Origin: Gymnorhina tibicen
Lineage: Eukaryota; Chordata; Aves; Passeriformes; Artamidae
Assembly: GCA_013399875.1 (NCBI GenBank)
Contig: VXAZ01000409.1
Span: forward strand, 116,020 to 180,019
Length of the DNA stretch: 64,000 nt
Direction: 5' to 3'
Below the pieces are notes generated by a model. That model ran no database searches. It saw nothing but the letters and a program-made list of their open reading frames with translations, and was not told where the DNA came from. Positions 40,501 to 52,500 of this stretch are shown piece after piece. Position 1 is the first letter of the stretch; each line of letters begins with the position of its first letter. Position numbers and translations under genes: made by a program.

Positions 40501-43500
40501 TGAATTGTATATTGTCATTTGAACATTATTCTGAACATTATTCTGAACATTAGATTCGGTGTCCTTCTCTTTGATACTCTCTTGAATATGCTAGTGTCTT
40601 GAATAAAGTTAGTTTTGCATATTCACAGAGATTCATGGCTATGATATGTTATTATATCCTTTTAGCAAATCAGTCATCTGTGACCTTTATGAGGTCTTCA
40701 TATGTTAAAAGATTTATATTGAACAAGGATCAACAATTGTTTGTCTGCTTTCTATTTGAAAAGTAAGTTGTGAAAATGTCACTGGGGAGTCTGTGTTTGC
40801 ATTTTGTTTTACACAGATTGAATAACGGTAGTGTTTCATTCCAGATTTAATAGTAGACTTTTTAAAAGAATTTTACTGAATTGATATTGGATGAGTGAAT
40901 AGATTGGCAAGTGCATGCCTCTTGACTTACATGAAAAAAAAATTAAGGTAGTTTTATGTGTCACATATTAGATACCAGTATTGAATGCAGTATACTGAAT
41001 TTGTCTCATTCTTTACCAGGACCTCAAGTTCATTTTTGTGCTGCATGTCCTTGCTTTTTAAATATAACTTGTACAAAGTTACTTCCCCAAGGCCATTAGC
41101 TTTGGAATTGCTTTGCTCAGAGGTTGTGCTCACCTTTGAGGCTACTTCTTGTTTTTAATGAAGCAAAGCCAATTCTGAGACTGTATGTGGTGATTCTGGT
41201 ACAAATCAAGGGCTGACTTTGAAATAACAAGGGGTTTGGAGCTTCATAAAATGTGCCACTCTTACAGTTAAAGCTTTTAAGTATTCTAGTCACCATGTAT
41301 GAGTGCTAAGCTGTTCCTATGAAATACTAGAAGTAGAGCAATGAAGAAGCTGAATAAATAATTTGAGCAGAGTGCTCAGTAATTTGTAATCTACATACTC
41401 AAAGTGCAAAGAAATTAGGTTTTAAAGAGTGTTTGTTTTTATGAGTACAAATACCATACAATTTTAAGCATCTAGGAAGTCCTAGAAGTCTCAATGTCTG
41501 TGGCAGATTATCATGCATGTAATTAAAGAGTTCAGGACTGTAAATTTGGATAGACAGACTAGCAGAAAGCCTGTCAGACTTGCTTCAGAAGTCTTAGTAA
41601 AATCAGCTTACAGAAGGAGAGTGTTTCTCTTTAAGATAATTTGCCTTCACATCAGGTGTGAGTATTTCATTTGAAAAACTGTTGAATATTTCTAGCATTT
41701 GAGATATTTCTCCTGGAAAACATTATAAACTGGAGTAGCATAGGTGATTTTTTTTTAAACTAATTTAAACATTTATTGGCAGTTAGGCTTGGAATGATCA
41801 TTGCAATGTTGTCATACACAATTTTTAAAAATTATATACTTAAAATCTGAAGCCAGTTTAACATGCACCAACGGCTTTGTTTGACATGGGTAAATAAAAG
41901 CAGGGAATATTTAATATGATTGTGTTATATTTGCACAAAACACAAAAGGCAGTCACAAGCACAACTGCTGGGTTCATTTCAATTGGAAACTCTGCATGCA
42001 CAATTTGCTTTCATTTGAACCTACTTTCTGAAGTATATAAAAATGCATTTTCCAGTCTTTGTCATATGGCAAATAGTAACTAGTAGCTTCTTTGTCCCAG
42101 AGCAGCTGGGACCAGTTTATTTACTGAATAGCTGAAACAAGGAAATCAAAGTAGTTAGATAAGCTGGACAAGCTTAGGTCAGGTAGTGAAGCTTGAAAAG
42201 AATTTGCAGAGGGAAGTGGCATGACCTCACTGCAGTCATTGTTCTTGGGTGAAGTGTAGAGAGCTTTGAGTGTTTCAAGGAGGTGAACTGAAGGAAAAAG
42301 AGGCAGGGAAACATAAGTTCCAGCATCCCTCTGTAGCTGTTAGAAAAACATTTAGGTCAGTTATGGCTAAATGTAACTACAAGTAGAATTATAAAGCACT
42401 GTAGGAATTCCTGAAAGGTTTAGACTAATGCATCCATCCATTATTTTACTCTTAACACAGCACTGCAGATCAGGTACTTGTGCCAGAAATTCATTTATGC
42501 TTCCCCTGATACTGATTTAGATGGTTACCTTATATAGTAGCAATTAGAACTTTCCAACTATCTTCAGTTCATTTTGAAATTGCTCTATTTAGATGAAAAT
42601 GCTGATTAAAACTTCTTCTATGCTCTGAAAATTCAAATTGTGTCAAAATACTTTAATACTGCCAAACTGAAATGTATTGGAGTTTTTTCCTTCCTCCTAT
42701 GGTGCTACTTTTAAAAGAGACACTATGATGTAGTAAGGGCTAAATTTTTCAAATATGAAATTACTTTGATGGTTTGTGGATAATGTTGCAGCTGTGTTCG
42801 AAAGATAGAATGGTGATGCTTTCAACTAAAATTCCAAAACTGAGAGACTAAGAATCACTGATTGCATTTTAAATTTTTTAATTTTATTACTTTAAGTAGT
42901 AATATTCTAAGAGGAAGCAAGCATTTTCCAATTTCCATTGAAACTGATGTAGTGCAGAGTTCTAACAATATTAAACTGACAAAAACTGAGTTCTGCAGCA
43001 TCACCTGTGTTATATAAATAACAAAAATTTAGTTTGAAATGAGGAGGGTGGGGCAAAAGAGACTTTATGAAGACCTTTGTAGCAAACACTGAGGTATTGA
43101 GATTGTAAGTGAAGCTGCCTGCAGGGAAGAGGATGAACAGTGTATAGATGTCTTGAACTTTTTCTAAAACCACTGACAAAGAGTTTAGTTTCTTTTTCTC
43201 TTGAATATTTTCTTACCATTCCCCTTCTTTTGTCCTAACAGCTTAGTTTTTTGGCACTTTTGGATTCTTGATTTGGCCATTTGGAAGAAACATTTATTAC
43301 CTGTAATTGAAAACTAGTGCATGATCTGGAATGGTACTTACTCAATGCAACTACATTTGTAGGTAGTCTTGATGAAAGAGTTACTGTTCTTATTTTTCTT
43401 TTCTGTGTACAATGAAGACTTTCCTTTTTTGTTGCTATTTGTAAAAGTACAACTGTGGTATACTGATTCAGATCTTTAAATCCATAGGTATTTATTGTGA

Positions 43501-46500
43501 TGCACAGAGCTGGAGTGATTAAGAATTTGGAGATGCCATGATGATGAGCATTATGAGAACCCAATGAAATCGTGTTAGCAACTATTTCACTTAAATAACA
43601 CATAACATTAATTTACAGATCTACATTGTGAACATACTGAAAACAAATTCTAGTAAATTCTACTATCAGTAATGGTAAAAAGCAAACTGATTATTATCCC
43701 TTAATAGCGAGATGTGGTGTGACTGAAATAGCTAGTGTGTGAAAAACCAAACTGATAGTTTTTACCAAACTGATAGTTTTTAATCTGTCAAGTTTCCCTG
43801 TGTTATCCCACTCTGGTCATTATCCATTATTCTGTTCAAATGCACTACTTTTTCGATTTGGAATCTGGCTATTGATGGGAGGAAAAACTCTCAGAAGTTA
43901 CCACTTGTCACCAGATCCATAGCTACTCTCCTCTCATTCTTACCTGAAACATATACCATTGGAGGATATTTTTTTAGAATGTTCTGTTTACTTGCTTTGG
44001 AGTTTGATCCATCTTCTGACTACAGCTATTATTGGTATAAACATAAGAAAAATAAACTTGCTTAAAAAGGAACATAGATTGAACTCCCAGATGACCAACT
44101 GTAATTGAGTAACTATCAAGACAACTGGGTCATTAAATTAAAATGTCAAACATATCAGCTAATGATGATACAGTACACTGACAAATGAATTAGCTAATTT
44201 TACTCATCTTCTAAGATACCCAATTTTAAGCAGAATTGCTGTCTGTATTGGTATATCAAGTTCACCTGCTGACTTTTATTACAAGGATTTCTGGCAGCTG
44301 CATTATTAGTGGCTAAAATAATTGCTTTTCATAAATCTTTCATTTTTCTAACTTTGATCAAAATATAAATTAGTTTGAAAAAAAAAAGATTTTTCTGCTA
44401 GTGTAAACATGATACTGTTTCATTTCCCAGATGCTAGTTCTAAAAGATCTACATTTTCTAGTACAGTAGTTTTCATCCACCAAAGTTTTTCTCTGTATTA
44501 GGATTGCTACAAATGCAGTGCTGAGATGTTCAGGTTTGTGCAAATTCGAGTAGTATTTCCACAATATAGCAGTTTTACTGCACACAGTAGGATTAAAACT
44601 TGTTCTGTCTTCTGGTATTTTTTACACAGCAGAAAAATCTTATTAATATGTAGCAATTTGCAGGGGTTCAGTTGCTAATAATTAAACTGTTTCACAATTT
44701 CTACAGATAAACACAAGGACTGCTCTGGTGTAACTTTACATCTGACACATCAAAAGTGAGTATTTTTAAAAATGCTTACCTATTTTTTTTTCCATTGGAA
44801 CAGAAAGTGTGGATTCCTTTGAAAACATGTGAAATGAAAATAATACCTACTTGACAATATTAAGAATTTTGAAGTCGTGTCATCTGTTGGCAAAAATTTT
44901 CATTTCTGCTAAGAAACTTGACACAGCTGTGCTATGAGTACTGAGTTAATCCATCTTAAGAGCTTCATATTTAGAAATCTGGGATGAGAACAGCAATTAT
45001 GCAGATGATAGCTTTGTTCTATTTCACATACTTTGCAGAAAATGCTTTAGCAATTTTGGTAGCAAAAAAGGGAGGGAGAGGGGAACTGCTGTGAAACAGC
45101 TTTTTTTTCAGTAAGTCTGTTTCAGATGTAATCCAATGTTTAGAAATTAGTGGTGTCAAATGGTATTGCATATCAAGTCACTTGCAATTGTGTTTTACAG
45201 AGGACTTGTTTAGCAGATCTTGGGTTTTGCATTGCAGGCAGCCTTTGATTGCTGGAATGTATCTTATGATGTCCGTGAACACGGTCATACCACCAGGCGA
45301 GAAAGGTGAGTCATCATTTTACAAAGTGATTGTATAATTTCAGCACCTGATTTATTTTTATTGCTTATTGTGTAAGAAAGTTTGGCAGAGGCTTGATGAT
45401 ATGTAGATGGAAAAACTAATTATTTGGTTGATTGAACAAGTGATGAAAAAAATAGTTATGTGTAAGGTTGTATCCTATTTCCCTATGACTACGTCAGTAA
45501 AGGCAATCAATGCTGTATAAACACAATGCTGTACAAATAATAATGAATATTTCTTTTAATTTATTTTCATCTTACTATTTTACAAAAAATGCCCTATATA
45601 TTTTCTAATTCCTCCTCTCCCCTCTAAAAAGCCATTAACTGTTTTGGACTCTTCTTCATCTGGATTTGTCATTCATGATATCTGTGATTCTACTAAGACT
45701 TCAGTTTTAAAACATGAATTTCTACCAGTAAGGAGCTGCTATTTAAGAATTTTATTCCTATGTTTGTAGTTGGTTAAAAGGTCAAAATGTTGAAAAAAAA
45801 ATTGCAATAGAAAGTTTCTGAACAGTTTCTCTTCAGAATCCTGAATTTTATCTGAAACTCAGCTTGGAAATTCCCAAAATCTTTGCTTCCAGCTAGCATG
45901 GAATGTTCTGTTTTAAGGAAGTTGAACACTGACTTTACTCTGCTATACCAAAATTTTGAAGTAGATAACCAAGAACACCATTTGTCCCATTCACAGTTAG
46001 CTGCCTAAATAGGATGAGCTGGTCAAATACTCAGCTGACTCCAACTGTTTAGTGAATTCAGCAACTTGAAACATTTCGAATTTGAATTGAAACTAAAAAT
46101 ATTTTGCTCTCCAATATGAAAACATACCTAATTAATCCCCCACTACCCCCAAGAAAATTTGATCGGTGTAGGAATTTAATTTTACAACTGGAAGGTTGAG
46201 GGAAAAGGGCAAATAATCAGTTCTGTGGTTGCTGATAATTGCCTTCTCATGTTCAGTCAAGTTTACAGCCCTCAAGTGGAGCATGAAATTTGTTAAAACA
46301 GGAAATATGGAGATATTGCTCAGAAAGGCATCAGGATTTTTCTGTAGGCTCTTCCTTAGGTACTGACACAAGTACTACTCTGTAAACATTGTACAGCACT
46401 CCTCTGACAAGGTCTCTTGTCTAACCCTAAATTAGGTCTGGGCCTTTATAATCAAGACTTCATTGTAAATTGTATCAGTTTAGAATTATATCAATTTATT

Positions 46501-49500
46501 TTAATTTTCCCCTAAGTAGACCATTTATCATAGCTTTGTTTATTTTAAGCATCTCTCAACATATTCTGTAAGTAAATGTATTACTTTATTTTGTTAAATA
46601 GCAGTAGCGTATACCAGAAGAAGTTCTTCTGGCTTTCAGCCAGAAAGATTTTATATGTATGTCAGCAGAGCAAGTAATTTTCAAGTAACCTGTACTATAT
46701 TTTATTAGTTTTTCTTTGCAGATGTCTTGAGATGGACACTGCAGAAGTATGAGATTCTATCTGTTACCTTTTGAAATCATCTGTTGTCTAGTATAGGTAT
46801 ACTATATAAAAGCCATGCTTATATACTATATATAAACCATGCTGAATGAAGTACAGTAATTCAGCTTTTCTCTGTTTGATAAATGATCTGTTTGTCATTG
46901 TTTATTGCTGTCATATTTTCACAGTGGTTGATGCAGACATTGCCTGCCATTACAAAAGGTCTCCAATGCACCTTTTTGCCTACAGAGTTCATACACACAG
47001 ACTAGGTAAGAGTAACATAGGAATATCAAATACTTAACAGAAAAATGTTGACCCTGCAGTGTATTTTTTCAAGTATGTCTCACTTCTCATGCATATTGAT
47101 ACCTTATAGGTAAAGTAGTGAGTGGATACAGAGTGAGAAACGGTCAGTGGACGTTGATTGGTAGACAGAGTCCGCAGCTACCACAGGTTGGTTGGATTCT
47201 TGTAGTTCAGAATGTAAATTTTAATTATCTTTGTTTCAAACTGAGAAGCTGAATTGGAAATCACGTGTCCACAGATTTGCATCATGGTGTTTCCACTGGT
47301 TATGTGCTGTTGTGCTCCTGGGAGTGAATATTGCCAGTTATTATCACAATTAGATTATGATGTAAAAGTCATTTCAGATATGTAGCACTGTCCTTCTCAT
47401 CAGTGTCTATTGACACAGAGAATATGAAGCACTTTCACTGATTGTGGTGAATTATCCTCTCTTTCAGGCATTCTACCCCGTGGAATATCCGGTAGACGTT
47501 AGTTATAATGATATCCTAGCAGCCAGATGTGTGTTCAGTGGGGAAGGCAGAACTACAGATACACATATAGGGTAAATTTTATGTATTTGCTCCATTTCCT
47601 AACTGTTTTTTTCCAGGATATTGGTTATATGTAGAAATGGTTTTGCTTCATGTCTTCTTCCAAGGTGATTCTAAGAAACAATTTCTGCCAGAATGTTTTG
47701 TTACACTGTCTGGTCTACTTAAGAGTTAACTCTACACAATGTTCATTGATGTTACTTACGTGAATATCCACTTTGCTGAAGTATTGAGAGAACACTTCTG
47801 AAGTGAAGCTAGGCTGCCAAACAACTTGCCTAGATGTTGGGTTGATCTGTTCTTAGAGAAGGATTCAGAATATCAATTCTAGAAAATATATTTTTTAACC
47901 AGGTGACATTATTAACTGTTTAAAGTGAAATAATAAAGCTTCACAATTGTCTGCATTATTTCAGAAAGAAAACTTATAGGAACTTATAAAATTCTGATAT
48001 TTTGGCCTATTGCAAAATCTAGCCTTGAAAAATCTGGACTAATACTGCAATTACCTTTTTTCAGTATAAAAATGTATGGGCTTTTATGAAAAACAATCAA
48101 ACCAGAAATTACTAATAGTAATAAACAGGAAAATCTGAACTGTGTTGGTCACTGATGCTATTCAGCTGCAGGTGACAGACGCAGCCCTGTGATATCAAGT
48201 AGAAAAATATAGCTGTAAAAATAGATATAATAATAATACTCTCTTCGCTGGCTCTGGTTCTTTGAACTGTAATTTAATGCATATGTAGAGACACAAAGAT
48301 GACCTGTGGAAATCTCTCCATTCTGGGAGTGTGTGCTGCAGCATTCCAAGGAAAGAGATTTTTATGCACTGAGCACCTGAAGATTGCATCTCAGTGGAGG
48401 GTTAAGGATTCAACATGCATTTATCACCTTCCAGTGGGCAGTTAAAATAGTGATGAGTAACAATTGGAAAAAATTGGTTGAGAAGAGGTTTTTACAAATA
48501 TCATGACACTAAAAACATAAAACCTTCATTTAACTGCTGACCTTTTTTCAGAAGTTCAAAAAGTTTCTGTCACGTTTCTATAACTTTCCACAAAGTAGTT
48601 CCTGTTTGTTGAATAATCCTTACAGTTTAAGAAACAGTCTTAGGACAGTTTTTTTCAATGTACTAGTATGCTTTCAGTGGGGAAACTCTCACTCAGTCCT
48701 TTTCATTACAGTAATTGTTATTATTATAATAATTATTTTACTGGTTTTATTTATTTATTATTATTTATTCGCACTGTAATATATGAATGTGTATTGTATT
48801 GGTTATACCATATTGTTTATTAGTATTATCATTATTCTTTTTAGTATTATTTATTTATTATTATTTAGTACTATTATATTTTACCACAAGTTTTGCTTTT
48901 TCCCACTCTGGGGAGGGCAGGAGTGGGGGCAGTGAGCAACAGTACTTAACTGCACCTGAAATTAAATCATCACAAATCCTTTGACACAATAGCATGTCAG
49001 GTGAACCACAGTTTGTATAGGTTCCACATCTCATTTTCTACTGGAGTTTTAAAGAGGAAGCAATTACAGTGATGGATATTGGAGGTCCAACAGTGAAGTT
49101 AATGCTTTCTAAAAGCTTAAGCAGAGCTTGCTCAGTCAGAGTCTCATTTTTGTGGTCTCCAAGGAATGCTAAACTTCCAACTCATGGAAAAATAACCAGT
49201 TCCCCTTTTGAAAACAGTCTATTCTCCCATGTTTCCCTTCTCCCCTCTGGCTTGTATCATTATTGTTGCTATGGTGAATAAATGAATGCTGCAGGATGCT
49301 GCTGGAAAAGTCAGCACTCTCTATATTTTTTTAATGAGTGTAGGCTCACTGTTTAATTGTGAAAGCTAATTAAAAAATCTTGGAGTAAACCCCTGTATTT
49401 TATGAACTTTTCTTTAAAAGTCCTAGCTTATTAATTGTAAGATTGTAGCTCTAAACAAAAGATACTAACCTATATGACAGAGGAAGAAAGAGACCACAGT

Positions 49501-52500
49501 TGTAAAGAGGCCGTATATACTCTGCTTCACAAACTAATATTTTTCAGAGAAAAAAAACTTTCTTGTGCCAGCTGTTTTTTCTATTGAAGACAAGATTATG
49601 TAGCAGTACAGAAGAGCCGCTTCTTTTTCAAGTACATGCATAACATTTATCAAAGAGCTGAATTTTGCTAGGGTTTTATCATTCCCCTTGCACTCATGTT
49701 TTTGTTACAGAAGCTTAAAAACAAGTTATTCTCAAGATGACAGTGCTATATTCTCTTGAAGAGATACTTATGGTATATCAATATGTAACAGATACAAGTT
49801 TTGCAGTATTAGAACCAGTGTGATTGGACAATAAATGAATGCACTTGATGGGGAAAGGGGAAAGATTTGTCATAAAAAATAGCTGCTGAAATGAAACATA
49901 TATGTTATTTGCAACAATTTCAAATTACTTTTGTCCAACATTTGCAGAGAAGTAAGTGAATAGTAACGTAATGAATGATACAGCTCTGTCATATTTCATC
50001 CCAACGTGTGCACAGTTGATAACACAATGGGAACTGTGTGGAGTATGCTGGAGAAATGAGAAAGAAGAGTAGTTAAATAGGTGATGCAATTTTCTGTAAA
50101 ATCAAAACCAAATTGCTAGGAATTTCTGAGGTACATAGGGATTTTGTGCACACTGGTTTTCTCCAGTATAAACCAGAAGAAATTTCTGATATTCACTGCA
50201 ATTCAGGTATTGCATGCTTTAGTTTGTGACATCTAAACATTTGATTGCAATGTTTTAGTATCCTGTTAAAGAAGTTGGATGAATTAAATAACAGCTATCC
50301 AGCTCATTGTTTTTTAAGTGCCACATCTTTTCTGTATTGTGTAGGGGTACTGCCAATGATGAAATGTGCAACTTTTACATTATGTACTATATGGAAGCCA
50401 AGCATGCTGTCTCATATATGACCTGCACACAGAACGCAAACCCTGAAATGTTCAGAAATATTCCGCAGGAGGCAAATATTCCTATTCCAGTCAAGTCTGA
50501 TGTGCTGAAGATGATGCATGGACATCACGAAGGTGAAAAATACTTGTAATCCATTTTATTCATGTCATCTTATGCTCACTGATGTATTTCTCGGTGTTGT
50601 TTTGATATGCAAAGTTTTCATAAAGAGGTAATGCAGTTCTGCATAAAATTCAAGTTGCTAATTAATAAACCATCACGGGATTCTGCTGTTGGTTTTGGTG
50701 GAAATGTCTGCCATAGTCTTTTGTCTGTTTCTTTATCATGTTGTCTTCCAATTTCCAACATATTTTTACGGGTATGTGACCTGTGTGCCCTAAAGATTGG
50801 CTTCTTTTTCTATGCCAAATTTTATATTAATTAAACAGTTAATGTTTACCTTATCTTCAGTCTATTTCCTATAAAATTGTATCATAACATTGCCCTAGTT
50901 TTCTAGATCCCACTGCCTTGTTATGGAAGGAATCAAATGTTTACGTTGAACAGTAGTAGGCATATAAGTTGCAGCAACAGCATTATCCAGAAGTAATCTG
51001 CCTGGTATGTCTGTGTAGCAAGTACAAGTTGTAGGTTTTTATTCTACTTTTTTACTGTTGCATTGAGTGGTATGACTACTATGATAAAAATACCAAGTAT
51101 TCATTTCAGAAGGGCATTTTCTCCTTAGTAGGGAGGTAATTCCCTTCACATGCAGAGGTTAACATTGTACCCTAAACCCATTTTTCAGAAACCAAGGATA
51201 GTGATACAAGTTCTTTGCTGCAGCAGGCCAAAAAAGAAGAGGAAGAGATTTTGGATCAGGGTATGCACTTGCTTATTTCTATGTACATTTTTTATATCTA
51301 TGTTTATTTTTACTTCTAGTACAAATCTTAATTTTTTATTCCAGTTGTTTTAGTGCTGTGTTGTTTGATACAACTACTGTTTATATATAAAAATGCCAAA
51401 TGTTCATTTCTGAAGGGCGTTTTTCCACAGTAGGGAGATACTCAGTTCCATTCATATGCAAAGGCTAACATCATATCCTAAATCCATTTTTCAGAAACCA
51501 AGGGTAGTGATACAAGTTATTTGCTGCAGCAGGCCAAAAAAGAAGAGGCAGAGATTTTAGATCAGGGTATGTACTTGTTTATTTCTATGTCAAGTAAAGG
51601 ACTTATTAATGTAAAATACTGATAAATTATATCCTGATTTTTAATGAGTTATGAAGTTTTTAATCTGTTTAATTGATGCGATTGCAATGTTCTGTAAAGC
51701 TAATAGGGTTGCATGCTATATAACAAATAATAAAAGGAATAATTTGCCACGGATCTCTAGCCTTGTGAGTAAAATTTATTAGTGCATTTTAATCTCATAA
51801 GGTTTTCCTGTTCTTTGTTTAATTTGCTAACAAAGATTGTGATTTATTTGTATGTGCATGTATTCGATATGTACTATTTGCTATTAACTCTTCATAGATT
51901 TCTCAGTTTGTATTACTATGTGTGTATTAGGGAATAATGTTCTTATGCCTCAGTATTTGCTGTACATGCAGCAGGTTGAGTGCTATTTAATACTGTATTA
52001 CTTCTCACTATATTTGTGTGTACGTGCATGTGTGCATTGCAAGTCACACAGAAATGTGTGAAGTACTTAGCTGGAGGAAAAAAATCTATGACTGCTATAA
52101 AGATTTTAGAAATACTCAGAATATTATTTATGTTTCAGAAATATCTTAGACTCTAAAGTTCTTGTGAGTCGTGTATTGTTAGATAAATATTGCCTCAGTA
52201 TCAAGATTTTTCTTGAGACCAAGGGGGGACCTCATCAGCTACAGTTTCATACAGTTTTCATTGAAGAATATTGAGGTTCAAAGACTAAATTAAAGCAAAT
52301 CTCCTTTTCCCTATAAGAAAAGCAAAGATTGGCCAGTGTTTAGAATTTTTGATAACATCTCTCAGAGACGTTAGATTTTATATGTACTCTGCCATTTTTT
52401 AGAGTTAAGTCAAATAATTAACTTTTAGTTACATAAAACTAGCTTTTAGAGTGTGAAACAATCTTGAATGAAAGAACTTTGAACTATTAGAAACAATATT

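Larger units (their letters stand above)
35589..44706 (+). other. PAM intron 7
   Basis: A 9.1-kb intron. It holds a CR1 fragment at 36131-36935, a CpG-containing LTR-like block at about 38765-39290, a 12-bp tandem repeat at 40521-40552 (GAACATTATTCT) and an 18-bp duplication at 43746-43781. The remaining stretches (36940-38760, 39300-40500, 40560-43740, 43790-44700) are AT-rich without recognisable content. Confidence 0.9.
51058..51591 (+). repeat. Tandem duplication containing PAM linker exon (two copies)
   Basis: Copy a covers about 51058-51285 and copy b about 51354-51591. The exon starts, at 51189 and 51495, are 306 bp apart. Upstream intron phrases recur in both (TTCATTTCAGAAGGGC/TTCATTTCTGAAGGGC, AGTAGGGAG, CATATGCAAAGG/CACATGCAGAGG, CCATTTTTCAG), as do the downstream GTATGYACTTGYTTATTTCT sequences. 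By eye the flanks differ clearly more than the 72-nt exons, which differ at four positions. Confidence 0.93.

Noticed and set aside
48718..48883. Matrix-attachment or origin-like AT-rich element
   Set aside because: It is explained more simply as TTA/ATTT microsatellite sequence.
51495..51566. Treating linker exon copy b as a decayed pseudo-exon
   Set aside because: Its frame, both splice sites and codon phase are intact, and it has diverged less than its flanks. I therefore kept it as a probable functional exon.
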